NCBI GenBank assembly: GCA_030529365.1 | Contig: JAUMXB010000003.1 | Coordinates: 91,849 to 155,848, forward strand | Source of the DNA: Cardiobacteriaceae bacterium | GTDB taxonomy: Bacteria > Pseudomonadota > Gammaproteobacteria > Cardiobacteriales > Cardiobacteriaceae | Reading direction: 5' to 3' | Length of the DNA stretch: 64,000 nt | Shown here: piece by piece, positions 9,122-18,249 of the stretch | How positions within the stretch are numbered: position 1 is the first letter of the stretch | How the letters are laid out: every line of letters begins with the position of its first letter | Notes under the pieces: model-generated | The model's database searches: none | What the model saw: only the letters and a program-made list of their open reading frames with translations | Told to the model about the DNA's origin: nothing | Translations under genes and position numbers: made by a program

Positions 9122-9212
9122 TCGTGATAAATTTTCTCATTGATAAGCGCTTATGGTGAGAAAATTTATCACATTAAGCGCTTTATCATGGTAAAAAATC
9201 ACTATTTTTACG
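9122..9212 (-). repeat. A-B element, copy 4
   Basis: A boxes lie at 9145-9152 and 9176-9183 with the B box TGAGAAAATTTATCA between. A left B box (TGATAAATTTTCTCA) and a right tail ATGGTAAAAAATCACTATTTTT are present. It lies between divergent rep and tas, so any rep or tas promoter must overlap or flank it. Confidence 0.9.
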
Positions 9213-9275
9213 TGAAAATCGCATTGCTTGCTGCTTTGCTTTATACTGCGCGTTTTTCAAAGCATGAGGCAAGCC

Positions 9276-10328
9276 ATGGAATACCGCAGACTGGGGCGAA
9301 CCGACCTGAACGTGAGCGCCATTTGCCTGGGCACGATGACCTGGGGCGAGCAGAACAGCGAGGCCGAGGCGCACGCGCAGCTCGATTATGCGACTGCGCA
9401 GGGCGTGAATTTTATTGATACGGCAGAGCTTTATCCGGTGCCGCCGAAAGCGGAGACCTACACGCGCACGGAAAGCTATATCGGATCCTGGCTGCAAGCG
9501 CGCGGCAAACGTGATGATCTCATCATTGCCAGCAAAATCGCGGGCCCCACGCGCGCCGGCGATGCCCAGGATTACATTCGCGGCGGTTCGCGCTTTACCC
9601 GCGCGCAAATCGAGGCCGCCTGCGATGCATCACTCAAGCGCTTGAATACTGATTATCTCGATTTATATCAATTGCATTGGCCGGAGCGCAAGGTCAACTG
9701 CTTTGGTCGTCTCGGGGTGGACAGCCTCGACGGCGAAGCCGAACATCATGCGCTTGCCGACGTGCTGGAAAGCCTGGCGGGCCTGGTGCGCACGGGCAAG
9801 GTGCGCCATGTCGGGCTTTCCAACGAATCGCCGTGGGGCGTGATGACGGCGCTTTCTGCTGCCAGCACGAACGAAGCGCTGCCGCGCGTGCAAAGCGTGC
9901 AGAATCCCTACAATCTGCTGAACCGCACCTACGAAATCGGGCTTGCCGAAATTTCCCTGCGCGAACAGGTGAGCCTTCTTGCCTATTCGCCGCTCGCCTT
10001 CGGCATGCTCACCGGCAAATACCGCAGCAAGCCGTGGCCTGCGAACGCGCGCATCACCATGAATGCCCGTTTTTCGCGCTACACCAGGCCGAAAGCCTTT
10101 GAAGCGGTCGAGCGCTACGCCGCCATTGCCGAAGCAGCCGGCATCAGCCTCGCCACCCTGGCGCTGGCCTTCATCAACCAGCGCGCCTTTGTGACCAGCA
10201 ACATCATCGGCGCCACCACGCTTGAGCAGCTCGCGGAAAACATTGCCAGTATTGATGTAACATTGAGTGACGACACCATTGCCGCGATTGATGCCGTTCA
10301 TGCCGAGATTTGCAACCCATGTCCATGA
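9276..10328 (+). CDS. tas: Aldo/keto reductase, Tas type
   Basis: This is an NADPH-dependent aldo/keto reductase. The 350-residue product matches E. coli Tas along its length: LGTMTWGEQNSEAEAHAQLDYA, the catalytic region FIDTAELYPVPPK, the SLKRLNTDYLDLYQLHWPERKVNCFG block, and VQNPYNLLNRTYEIGLAE. Tas was named as a multicopy suppressor of a tyrosine requirement, but its natural substrate is unclear. The ATG at 9276 has a GAGG six bases upstream; the ATG at 9264 is an alternative. The gene overlaps the start of the following hydrolase, so the two are probably co-transcribed. Confidence 0.88.
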   Translation: MEYRRLGRTDLNVSAICLGTMTWGEQNSEAEAHAQLDYATAQGVNFIDTAELYPVPPKAETYTRTESYIGSWLQARGKRDDLIIASKIAGPTRAGDAQDYIRGGSRFTRAQIEAACDASLKRLNTDYLDLYQLHWPERKVNCFGRLGVDSLDGEAEHHALADVLESLAGLVRTGKVRHVGLSNESPWGVMTALSAASTNEALPRVQSVQNPYNLLNRTYEIGLAEISLREQVSLLAYSPLAFGMLTGKYRSKPWPANARITMNARFSRYTRPKAFEAVERYAAIAEAAGISLATLALAFINQRAFVTSNIIGATTLEQLAENIASIDVTLSDDTIAAIDAVHAEICNPCP

Positions 10329-11176
10329 AAGAAATCACCATCGAACTGCCGCATACCCGCCTGCAAGCCCTGCGCTGGGGCGAAGGCGGGCATATCGTGC
10401 TTGCCCTGCACGGCTGGCTGGATAACGCGATGAGCTTTGCGCCGCTGGCGCCCTATCTCGTCGATGAAAATACCAGCCTGATTGCGCTGGAATTTGCCGG
10501 GCACGGCCACAGCGAACACCGGCCGCTCAACAGCGGCTATCATTTTTCCGACCATATGCGCGACGTGATGTTTGCCGTCGAGGCTTTGGGTATCGAGAAG
10601 ATTGATATCATTGGGCATTCCCTGGGCGCGATAGCCATCAGCATGCTCGCAGGCGTCTATCCCGGGCGCTTCCGCCGCCTCGTGTGCATCGAGTGCTACG
10701 GCCCGCCCTATGTTTCCGATCATCACAACCTGCCCCAGGCCATGGCGGAGCGCCTGCTCGAGCTGGATTACACGCAAAGCCGCGCCAGCAAGGTCTATCC
10801 GCGTCTGGAAAGTCTGGTACAGGCGCGCATTCAGGCGGGCAAAATGGACGAAGAAAGCGCGCGCCTGTTGATGGCGCGCAATGTGGAAGAAGTGCCGGGC
10901 GGCTGGCGTTTCAGAAGCGACAAGCGCTTGACTCTCGGCCAGCCGCTGATGATGAGCGAGAGTCAGGTAATGGAATTTCTCGAGCGCATTCAGGCGCCCG
11001 TGCTCATGATCGAAGGGCAGCAGGGCTTTGTGCCGCACTGGCCGCACTTCAGGGCGCGCTACGAAAAAACGCCGCGGCTGGAGCTGGTATCGCTGCCTGG
11101 CGGGCATCATCTGCACATGGATGCGCCGGAAAGCGTTGCGCGCGCGATACGTGATTTTTGGGCGGCCACGCCGTAG
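10319..11176 (+). CDS. Alpha/beta-hydrolase fold protein
   Basis: The 285-residue protein has a typical alpha/beta-hydrolase order: the oxyanion-hole HG motif (LALHGWLDNAMSF), the nucleophile elbow GHSLG (Ser near residue 103), and a late catalytic His in PGGHHLHMDAPE. The substrate cannot be read from sequence; relatives include serine-hydrolase-like and epoxide-hydrolase-like proteins. The start ATG (10319, or 10325) lies within the last codons of tas, indicating translational coupling. Confidence 0.8.
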   Translation: MSMKEITIELPHTRLQALRWGEGGHIVLALHGWLDNAMSFAPLAPYLVDENTSLIALEFAGHGHSEHRPLNSGYHFSDHMRDVMFAVEALGIEKIDIIGHSLGAIAISMLAGVYPGRFRRLVCIECYGPPYVSDHHNLPQAMAERLLELDYTQSRASKVYPRLESLVQARIQAGKMDEESARLLMARNVEEVPGGWRFRSDKRLTLGQPLMMSESQVMEFLERIQAPVLMIEGQQGFVPHWPHFRARYEKTPRLELVSLPGGHHLHMDAPESVARAIRDFWAATP

Positions 11177-11221
11177 GATAGGCCGGCGTTCGCCCGTCGC
11201 CCCATGTTGAAAGGAGACACC

Positions 11222-11812
11222 ATGAAAAAAATCTTCCCCGCCCTGATGATCCTGGCCCTGGCTGCCAGCGCTCATGCCGCGCCGCGCAGCGTGGATGTCA
11301 CGGCTTTCGATGTCGCCGGCGTCAAACTGGGCATGACGCCCGAAGACGCCAAGGCCGCGCTCAAGGCCAGCTTTGGCGTCGATGATGAGGCGATTGTCGA
11401 TGACAAATTTCCGGGCAAGGATTCCGTGACTGGCGAAAAAATTCCGTCTTATTTCAGCGTAAAGAGCGGCAATCACAGCCTCCTCATCCACCATGTCACC
11501 AATCTGCGCGACGGCAAGCAGCCCGCGCGCGCCGTCACGCGCATCGAGTACGAAATGCCCTATACCGAGGAGAATGTTGTTGCCATGCGCGAGGCGGCGC
11601 TTGGCAAATACGGCGAAAACGCCAATTCGCCCAATACCTTGCCTATGCACTGGTGCGAACATCCCCATGAAAACACCGGCATTGGCTGCGATCGCCATGA
11701 TGAGCCGCGTCTGGAACTTGCGCAGACCCGGATCGTGCTGGAAGATCCGCGCTACCGTCAGGCGATTATTGACTGGCAGGAAAAACAACAAAGCGAAAAA
11801 CCAAAATTTTGA
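11222..11812 (+). CDS. Predicted exported protein of unknown function
   Basis: I do not recognise the family. The 196-residue product starts at the ATG at 11222, five bases after a strong AAGGAG. It opens with a signal peptide (MKKIFPALMILALAASAHA) with a likely cleavage after AHA, so the mature protein is periplasmic. The motif VAGVKLGMTPEDAKAAL resembles the short helical motif at the start of many small periplasmic domains. Two cysteines (in HWCEHP and GIGCDRH) could form a disulfide. It follows the hydrolase gene by 45 bp and may share its transcript. Confidence 0.7.
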   Translation: MKKIFPALMILALAASAHAAPRSVDVTAFDVAGVKLGMTPEDAKAALKASFGVDDEAIVDDKFPGKDSVTGEKIPSYFSVKSGNHSLLIHHVTNLRDGKQPARAVTRIEYEMPYTEENVVAMREAALGKYGENANSPNTLPMHWCEHPHENTGIGCDRHDEPRLELAQTRIVLEDPRYRQAIIDWQEKQQSEKPKF

Positions 11813-11813
11813 G

Positions 11814-11900
11814 AAAAATAGATGTTTTTTACCATCATGAAGCGCTTGTTATGGGAAATTTTTGCATGATAAGCGCTTGTTGGTGAGAAATATTCTCATG
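11814..11900 (+). repeat. A-B element, copy 5
   Basis: A boxes lie at 11840-11847 and 11871-11878. The AT tail AAAAATAGATGTTTTTTACC is at the left and directly touches the stop codon of the preceding exported-protein gene. The middle B box has drifted (TGGGAAATTTTTGCA). About 60 bp farther on, a short GCGGGAG hairpin (11965-11984) of a common intergenic type precedes the DUF1963 gene. Confidence 0.88.
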
Positions 11901-12064
11901 ATTTCAGGTGAGATAAAATTGGATATATCCTCTGATATGGCGTTGTTTCCCAATCAGTTCCTTCCCCCGCAAGCGGGAGAGGGGAATATTTGTTATTTCA
12001 TAGAAAAATCTTTCAGTAATTCAAAAACACTTTGTCTTGCATTCAAGTTATTACAAGGAAAACC

Positions 12065-14092
12065 ATGCTTGACCAACTGAAGCCCTATCTTCCCGCTGAC
12101 GTTATCGCCAAGCTGGCGCAGCACGCCCGCCCCGTGCTCTCGCTCACGCTCACCCGCGCCGCGGACGATTTGCCGCTGACCGCCTCGCGCGTGGGCGGCT
12201 TCGGCTATTGGCCGGAAAACCGGCCCTACCCGGAAAACGCCGACGGCCAGCCCTTGGCGCTGCTCGCGCAATTCAATCTCGGCGCATTGCCGCCGCATCC
12301 CGATTTGCCGCACGAGGGCATCCTCGCTTTTTATATCAATCCCTTCCATTGGCATTACGGCATGGATGAGGAAAGCGGCTATCGCGCCGTCTATTTTGCC
12401 GACACCAGCGCGCCTTCGCTGAGTGCCTACCAGCAGCGCGAGCGCTTCCCGGAATACGCTTTCCCCGAACCCGAAGTCTATGAGCCTTCCGAAGAAGAGC
12501 TCGCCTTTCAGGCGCGCTGGCGCGAGGAGCCGGTGCAGATGCTTGCCGAATGGATGGCGCGGCACGAGGAAGCGGTCGCCAAAGGCAATGACGCCGAGCT
12601 CACCCGCCTCTGGCAACAGGAAAAAGCGGTTATGCCGGCGCTTGCCGATATTGCTGCCATCATCAACCGCGAAAACGACGATGCCCCCAACGACTGGCAT
12701 CTGCTCACCACCTATCTCGAAGAAGCCTTGCCGCAAACCAGCGAATATCTCGTGAACGACTTGGCCGATCATCCTGCCAGCATGTATTGGACGCTTGCCG
12801 AAAGCGAGATGGACGAGGAAGAGATTGAACACAGCGTGCACATGCATCAGGTGCTGACCCGGCAACTGCGCACCAACGGCGATTTGCGCTGGCGGCAATA
12901 CTGGCAGCATGATCCGTGCGCAGTGATCGAAGTTGATTGGCAAATGCAGGGGGAACTGATTGATTTTTATGGTGATGACAGGCTGATTGCGCTGTGGCGC
13001 AAGACTTTGCCCAAGCTGCGCGACAAGCTCGATGCCATTGTTGCCGAAGCGCACGCCGCGCGAGTGATGAGTGCCTCCGATCTCGATCAGGTGCTGGAAG
13101 GGCATGTCGAAGCAGTGATGACGCGGTTGCGTCAGGACTTTGCCGAAGCCGATTTCGCACGCCAGCAGCAAATCATGGCGAAAGAACAGCAAATGCTCGC
13201 CGAGCGCATGGAGCGCCTGGCCGTGCATTTCGCTGCGCAAGGCTTTGTTGCCGAAGGCGAAGCGCCGACCAGCGCGCTCGATGCCGTGCGCAATTTTGAT
13301 GAAGTCTATGGCTTGGGCGATGACCATCATCCGCTCGCGCCGATTGGCGACATGCTGGCGCAGCTTGCCGCTTATGAGGAAATGCCGGATCCCGATGCGG
13401 AAGAAGAGGATGGCGATGACGCGGCCGAGACCGTCGCGATCTTCGCGCGCTATCTCGAGGAAAGCGATGCATTTGTCGAGGATGAAAACAACGCTGAACT
13501 CGCGCGCCTCTGGGCAGAGGAACGCGTGCAACTCGCGGCCAATCCGCCGCAGGACAAGGCCCAGCTGTTCATGGTTCTCACCACGGGCGGCACGATTTCC
13601 CGCTATCTCCTGCGGCAGGGCAAGGTCAATCCGGTGGCGCAATCGCTGTTGCGCGAATGGTACGGTATTGGCGGGGAATTTGATGCCGCCGCGCCCGAAT
13701 GGCGGCATCCGGTCGCGGGCGAATATGCCGTCAGCGCCATGCTGGACAAACACTATCCCTTTGCAGATCATCACGAATTTTCCGCCATCTTCGGCCAGCC
13801 CTTCTACGACTGGGTGCGCGATCTCGCGCTCGACGAGGCAGTGAAACGTGATTTCGTCGATGCCGTCCTGCAAAACGAAAGCCACCTCATGGGCTACCCG
13901 TACTTTACGCAGGAAGACCCGCGTGAAGGCAACGGCGACGTGCTCCTTTTCCAGCTCGATAGCCAGGAAGTAGATGGCGAATACGGCAGCATCATGTGGG
14001 GCGACAGCGGCATTGGCCATTTCTTCATTGCCCGCGAGGATTTGGCCGCGCGGCGTTTTGACAAGGCCTGGCTCAATTGGGATTGTTATTGA
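12065..14092 (+). CDS. DUF1963 (YwqG-like) protein with a long internal insertion
   Basis: The 675-residue protein starts at an ATG preceded by AAGGA. Residues 40-135 (GGFGYWPENRPYP, LLAQFNLGALPPHPDLPHEGILAFYI) match the first half of a DUF1963/YwqG domain. Residues ~540-675 (SHLMGYPYFTQEDPREGNGDVLLFQLDS, WGDSGIGHFFI, LNWDCY) match the second half. YwqG proteins are usually near 250-300 residues, so roughly 350-400 extra residues split the domain. Inside the insertion two stretches repeat: residues ~165-190 (GNDAELTRLWQQEK) and ~464-490 (ENNAELARLWAEER). The rest is acidic and helical. Function is unknown. Confidence 0.75.
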   Translation: MLDQLKPYLPADVIAKLAQHARPVLSLTLTRAADDLPLTASRVGGFGYWPENRPYPENADGQPLALLAQFNLGALPPHPDLPHEGILAFYINPFHWHYGMDEESGYRAVYFADTSAPSLSAYQQRERFPEYAFPEPEVYEPSEEELAFQARWREEPVQMLAEWMARHEEAVAKGNDAELTRLWQQEKAVMPALADIAAIINRENDDAPNDWHLLTTYLEEALPQTSEYLVNDLADHPASMYWTLAESEMDEEEIEHSVHMHQVLTRQLRTNGDLRWRQYWQHDPCAVIEVDWQMQGELIDFYGDDRLIALWRKTLPKLRDKLDAIVAEAHAARVMSASDLDQVLEGHVEAVMTRLRQDFAEADFARQQQIMAKEQQMLAERMERLAVHFAAQGFVAEGEAPTSALDAVRNFDEVYGLGDDHHPLAPIGDMLAQLAAYEEMPDPDAEEEDGDDAAETVAIFARYLEESDAFVEDENNAELARLWAEERVQLAANPPQDKAQLFMVLTTGGTISRYLLRQGKVNPVAQSLLREWYGIGGEFDAAAPEWRHPVAGEYAVSAMLDKHYPFADHHEFSAIFGQPFYDWVRDLALDEAVKRDFVDAVLQNESHLMGYPYFTQEDPREGNGDVLLFQLDSQEVDGEYGSIMWGDSGIGHFFIAREDLAARRFDKAWLNWDCY

Positions 14093-14125
14093 GAGGATGC
14101 CTGCCGTAGATTGGCGGGTATTTTA

Positions 14126-14220
14126 TAAAAATGACAAAAATAGTCATTTTTTATCATGATGAAGCGCTTATGGTGAGAAAAAATAGCACAATAAGCGCTT
14201 AATAGTGAGAATTTTTACCA
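14126..14220 (+). repeat. A-B element, copy 6
   Basis: A boxes lie at 14162-14169 and 14193-14200, with a left tail AAAAATAGTCATTTTTTATC. The middle B box is degenerate (TGAGAAAAAATAGCA). It fills most of the gap between the DUF1963 gene and the EVE gene, ending next to the EVE ribosome-binding site. Confidence 0.88.
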
Positions 14221-14230
14221 CGGAGCAATA

Positions 14231-14692
14231 ATGCAATACTGGCTGATGAAATCCGAACCGGACGTTTTTTCCCTCGACGATTTGCGCGCGCGTCCCGGGC
14301 AAACCGAGCCGTGGGATGGCGTGCGCAATTACCAGGCGCGCAATTTCATGCGCGAGATGCAGGTGGGCGACCAGGTATTTTTCTACCACTCCAATGCGAC
14401 GCCGCCCGGCATTGCCGGCATTGCGGAAATCGTCGGCGCGGCACGCCCCGATCCCACGCAGTTTGATCCGGCGAGCAAGTATTTTGACGGCAAATCGACG
14501 GCGGACAAGCCGCGCTGGGATCTGGTGGACGTGCGCTTTGTGCGCGCCTTTCCTGCGCTGATTCCGCTGGAAACCCTGAAAAACCTGCCGGCGCTTGCCG
14601 GAATGCCGCTGGTGCAGAAGGGCAGCCGGCTTTCCGTAATGCCGGTTGCGCCCGAGCATTGGCAAATCATTCTGGAGCTTGCCGATGGATGA
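14231..14692 (+). CDS. EVE-domain protein
   Basis: The 153-residue single-domain protein matches the EVE family (thymocyte nuclear protein 1 type): MQYWLMKSEPDVFSLDDL at the start, then PWDGVRNYQARNFMR, GDQVFFYHSN and the late SRLSVMPVAPEHW. EVE domains are related to PUA and YTH folds and are thought to bind modified bases; some lie near modification-dependent restriction systems, but none is seen here. GGAG precedes the ATG. It overlaps the mlaF start by 8 nt, so the two are likely translated from one message although no functional link is known. Confidence 0.88.
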   Translation: MQYWLMKSEPDVFSLDDLRARPGQTEPWDGVRNYQARNFMREMQVGDQVFFYHSNATPPGIAGIAEIVGAARPDPTQFDPASKYFDGKSTADKPRWDLVDVRFVRAFPALIPLETLKNLPALAGMPLVQKGSRLSVMPVAPEHWQIILELADG

Positions 14693-15485
14693 GGTGATTC
14701 GCGTCGAGGGCGTCTCGTTTTATCGCGGCAAGCGCGCGATTTTCGAGGATTTGTCTTTCTCGGTTGCGCGCGGCGAGGTGCTCGCCATCATGGGGCCGAG
14801 CGGTACGGGCAAGACGACGCTTTTGAAACTGCTGACCGGCCAGCTGAAACCGGCGCGCGGCGAGATTCATGTGCTCGGCGAACGGGTGGACAGGCTCGCC
14901 CATCGCGATTTGATGCGCCTGCGTATGCGCATGAGCATGCTTTTCCAGAGCGGTGCGTTGTTTTCCGATATGACGGTAGCAGAGAACGTGGCTTTTCCGG
15001 TTTCGGAAAAATATCGACTCGATCGCGAGGTGCTGGATATTCTCGTGCGCATGAAGCTGCATGTGGTGGGGCTGGAAGCGGCGGGGCAGTTGATGCCTGC
15101 TGAGCTTTCCGGCGGCATGGCGCGGCGCGCGGCGCTTGCGCGCGCAATCGTGATGGATCCTGAACTGATGATTTACGACGAACCGTTTACCGGCCAGGAT
15201 CCGATTTCGCTCGGCGTGCTTGCCAAGCTGATTCGCGATCTCAATGACGGGCTGGGGATGACGAGCCTCGTCGTCTCGCACGATGTGGCAGAAGCGGCGC
15301 GCATTGCCGACCGCATTCTGCTGCTTGCCAATGCCGGGCTGGTGGCGATCGATACGCCCGCAGCGCTTTTCGCAAGCGATCATCCGCTGGTGCACCAGTT
15401 CATGCACGCCGAAGCAGACGGGCCGGTGGCCTATCATTTCCCCGGCAGCCGTTATCCGCAAAGCCTGTGGCAGGAGGAAAGATGA
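14685..15485 (+). CDS. mlaF: Phospholipid transport ABC ATPase MlaF
   Basis: MlaF is the ATPase of the MlaFEDB inner-membrane complex that maintains outer-membrane lipid asymmetry. The 266-residue protein has Walker A GPSGTGKTT near residues 37-45, the family block RMSMLFQSGALFSDMTVAENVAFP, signature LSGGMARRAALARAI, Walker B LMIYDEPFTGQDP and switch His in VVSHDVAE. The start is the ATG at 14685 within the end of the EVE gene. It overlaps mlaE by an ATGA junction. Confidence 0.95.
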   Translation: MDEVIRVEGVSFYRGKRAIFEDLSFSVARGEVLAIMGPSGTGKTTLLKLLTGQLKPARGEIHVLGERVDRLAHRDLMRLRMRMSMLFQSGALFSDMTVAENVAFPVSEKYRLDREVLDILVRMKLHVVGLEAAGQLMPAELSGGMARRAALARAIVMDPELMIYDEPFTGQDPISLGVLAKLIRDLNDGLGMTSLVVSHDVAEAARIADRILLLANAGLVAIDTPAALFASDHPLVHQFMHAEADGPVAYHFPGSRYPQSLWQEER

Positions 15486-16264
15486 TTGCCTTTCTGGAAA
15501 AAACCGGCCGCGCCAGCGTGGATGCGCTGGTTGGCCTCGGGCAGTTCGCGCTCTTCAATCTCGCCTTGCTGCGCTTTTCCGATGTGCTGGTGCGCAAGGC
15601 CTATCTTTGGGTGCGCGCGCTGTTTTCTGCCGGCGTGCTTTCCTTGCCGATCATTGTGGTGGCCGGCTTTTTTGTCGGCATGGTGCTCGCCTTTCAGGGC
15701 TACACCACGCTGGTGAATTTCGGGGCGGAACAGTCGCTTGGCATCATGGTGGCGCTGTCGCTCATGCGCGAGCTGGGATCGGTGGTGAGCGCCTTGCTCT
15801 TTGCCGGGCGCGCCGGTTCGGCGATTACCGCGGAAATCGGCCTGATGAAAACCACCGAGCAACTCGCCGCCATGGAAATGATGGCGATCGAGCCGGTGCG
15901 CCAGGTTGGCGTGCCGCGCTTCTGGGGCGCGCTCTTTGCGTTGCCGCTGTTGACCACGATTTTCGTGGCGGTGGCCATTGTTGGCGCCTATCTCGTCGGC
16001 GTGGTCTATCTGGGCGTGGATGGCGGCGTCTTTTGGTCGCAAATGCAAAACGGCGTGTCTTTTTATGATGACATCGTCGAAGGCATGCTCATCAAAAGCT
16101 TCGTGTTTGGCTGGCTGACCGCTGCCATTGCCGTCTATCAGGGATTTGCCAGCACACCCACCGTGCGCGGCATGGGCGCGGCCACCACGAAAACCGTGGT
16201 GCTTGCCTCGCTCGCCGTGCTCGGTTTCGATTTTATTTTGACTGCCATCATGTTTGGAGAATAA
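15482..16264 (+). CDS. mlaE: Phospholipid transport permease MlaE
   Basis: MlaE is the integral membrane permease of the Mla complex. The 260-residue product has several hydrophobic segments and the conserved stretch FGAEQSLGIMVALSLMRELGSVVSALLFAGRAGSAITAEIG followed by KTTEQLAAMEMM, the hallmark of the MlaE/YrbE family. The ATG at 15482 overlaps the mlaF stop (ATGA). mlaD starts 2 nt after its stop, so the three genes form a tight operon. Confidence 0.95.
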   Translation: MIAFLEKTGRASVDALVGLGQFALFNLALLRFSDVLVRKAYLWVRALFSAGVLSLPIIVVAGFFVGMVLAFQGYTTLVNFGAEQSLGIMVALSLMRELGSVVSALLFAGRAGSAITAEIGLMKTTEQLAAMEMMAIEPVRQVGVPRFWGALFALPLLTTIFVAVAIVGAYLVGVVYLGVDGGVFWSQMQNGVSFYDDIVEGMLIKSFVFGWLTAAIAVYQGFASTPTVRGMGAATTKTVVLASLAVLGFDFILTAIMFGE

Positions 16265-16266
16265 CC

Positions 16267-16743
16267 ATGCAATCGAGTCGCATCACCTATGCCGCTGTCG
16301 GCGCTTTTGTTCTTGCCGGATTGCTCGCCCTCGTCTATCTCGGCCTGAAAGTCAGCGACTTGAGCGGCTTCCGCGCCAAGGACAGTTATGAAATCACCGC
16401 GATGTTCAACGATGTCAGCGGGTTGTCGAAAAATGCCAAGGTAACGATGTCCGGCGTGCAGGTCGGGCGCGTGACCGGCATCAGCTATGATCCGCAGTTC
16501 TACCAGGCCAGGGTCTCGCTGCAAATTTCCGGCGAATACAAGGCATTGCCGCTTGATACCAGTGCGGAAATCCTGACCGCCGGACTTTTGGGCGAAAAAT
16601 ACATCGGCCTCACCCCGGGCGGCGACGACATTCCGCTCAAGGACGGCGACCAAATCCAGTACACCAGCTCGTCCATGGTGTTGGAGAAACTCATCCAGCA
16701 GTTCATCTCCAACATGAGCATGAATGCGGGAGAAAAGGGTTGA
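16267..16743 (+). CDS. mlaD: Phospholipid-binding MCE protein MlaD
   Basis: MlaD is the single-MCE-domain subunit that forms a hexameric ring on the periplasmic face. It has an N-terminal membrane anchor (residues ~10-28) and an MCE domain (YEITAMFNDVSGLSKNAKVTMSGVQVGRV, then GLLGEKYIGLTPGGDD). SSMVLEKLIQQFI at the end is typical. At 158 residues it lacks the variable C-terminal tail of E. coli MlaD (183). No mlaC or mlaB follows: the next 267 bp (16744-17010) hold no gene and an A-B element. Confidence 0.93.
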   Translation: MQSSRITYAAVGAFVLAGLLALVYLGLKVSDLSGFRAKDSYEITAMFNDVSGLSKNAKVTMSGVQVGRVTGISYDPQFYQARVSLQISGEYKALPLDTSAEILTAGLLGEKYIGLTPGGDDIPLKDGDQIQYTSSSMVLEKLIQQFISNMSMNAGEKG

Positions 16744-16921
16744 AAAAGCGGCTCGCCACTGGGATTGTGATGTAGCCATTCCAAAAAACAGCCTACGCTT
16801 GTGGGCTAGCCTTGCTGAACCCCATGAAAAATGCAAAAGCGTTTTATCGCAGGAATCCGTGCCATATTCGCATACTGCTTGCAACGAACGGGCTTGTTTT
16901 CTGACTTTGGCATGGTTGATG

Positions 16922-17013
16922 ATTTGATGAGAAAATTTCCCATCAATAAGCGCTTGATATGCAAAATTTTCTCATAACAAGCGCTTGTTGGTGATAAAAA
17001 ACAACTATTTTTA
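16922..17013 (-). repeat. A-B element, copy 7
   Basis: A boxes lie at 16948-16955 and 16979-16986, with the right tail GTGATAAAAAACAACTATTTTTA. The TAA stop of the convergent MFS gene (17011-17013) lies inside the last bases of the tail, so the element supplies that stop codon. Confidence 0.88.
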
Positions 17014-18222
17014 TGCGGGTTGTGCGCGATTGACCCGCGCTTCGCGTATCGGCAGGTTGAGCAGGGCGGCGAGGCTTGCCAGCAGCATGTCGGCGTACCA
17101 CATCCATTGGTAGTTGGCGAAATGGATGTAGGCCTTGCCGCCGAGCCAGGCGCCGAAGAAGGCGCCGATCTGGTGCGAGAGCAGGGTGAGGCCGAAGAGG
17201 GTGGCGAGGTAGCGGATACCGAAGAGTTTGCCGACGATGGCGGCGGTGGGCGGGACGGTGGCGAGCCAGGTGAAGCCGAGGCCTGCGGCAAAGAGATAGA
17301 AGACGAGATCGGTGCGCGGCGAGACGAGGTAGAGGGCGATCAGCGCGGTGCGCGAGGCATACATCCAGAAGAGCAGGTATTTGCTGCGCATGCGTCCGAT
17401 GCCCCAGCCAGCGGCGAGGCATCCCAGCACGTTGGCCATGCCGATGATGGCGATGGAGGAGGAGGCTACTTCCGGCGGCAGGCCGCAGAGGGCGATTTCC
17501 TGCGGCAGGTGGGTGACGAGGAAGGCGATGTGGAAGCCGCAGGTGAAAAAGCCGAGATGGAGAAGGATATAGCTTCTGTCGCGGAAGGCTTCCCGGAGCG
17601 CCTGGCGCAGGGTTTGTTCGGGAACATGTCCGGCGGCGGGTGCGCTATCCGTATGGCCGCGCGTGACATGGCGGGCGACGGGCAAAATCAGCAGGCTGAT
17701 GGCGGCCAGCGCCCATAATGCGCCTTGCCAGGCGATGGCAGGCATGAGAATGAGGGTTTGCAGCAGGGGCGCGAAGACGGTTTGCCCGAAGGAGCCGCCA
17801 GCGTTGACGATGCCGGAGGCGGTGCCGCGCAGGCGCGGCGGGATTTTTTGTGCGACCTGGCTCATGAGGATGGAATGGCTGCCGGCGCCGGAACCGAGGG
17901 CGACCATGAGGCCGAGAGTGAGGATGAGGCCGGTGTCGCTGATCATGAGCGGCATCAGTGCAAACCCGGCGATGAGGAGGAGCGTGCCCCAGAAGATGAC
18001 GGGCCAGGCGCCGAAGCGGTCGGCCAATGCGCCGGTAAGCGGTTGCGAGACGCCCCACATGAGCTGGTTGACGGCCATGGCGAAGCTGAAGGCGCTGACG
18101 CTGATGGTGGTGTCGCGTACCAGCGGGATCATGAAAAGGCCAAGCGACATGCGCATGCCCATGGTGAGCATGAGGACGAAGGCGGCGGCAAGGACGATGA
18201 GCCAGAGGGTGCGTGGGTTCAT
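17011..18222 (-). CDS. Major facilitator superfamily transporter
   Basis: The 403-residue protein from the ATG at 18222 has about 12 hydrophobic segments and the MFS loop 2-3 motif in GALADRFGAWPVIFW. QVAQKIPPRLRGTASGIVNAGGSFGQ resembles the oxalate/formate-antiporter and YbfB-like MFS groups. Substrate is unknown. An in-frame ATG 17 codons upstream would begin within a repeat element and is less likely. It stands alone, convergent with mlaD and divergent from nothing on the plus strand. Confidence 0.8.
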   Translation of the reverse strand: MNPRTLWLIVLAAAFVLMLTMGMRMSLGLFMIPLVRDTTISVSAFSFAMAVNQLMWGVSQPLTGALADRFGAWPVIFWGTLLLIAGFALMPLMISDTGLILTLGLMVALGSGAGSHSILMSQVAQKIPPRLRGTASGIVNAGGSFGQTVFAPLLQTLILMPAIAWQGALWALAAISLLILPVARHVTRGHTDSAPAAGHVPEQTLRQALREAFRDRSYILLHLGFFTCGFHIAFLVTHLPQEIALCGLPPEVASSSIAIIGMANVLGCLAAGWGIGRMRSKYLLFWMYASRTALIALYLVSPRTDLVFYLFAAGLGFTWLATVPPTAAIVGKLFGIRYLATLFGLTLLSHQIGAFFGAWLGGKAYIHFANYQWMWYADMLLASLAALLNLPIREARVNRAQPA

Positions 18223-18249
18223 GGTGGCGGACGGGATGTTATTAGAGGT

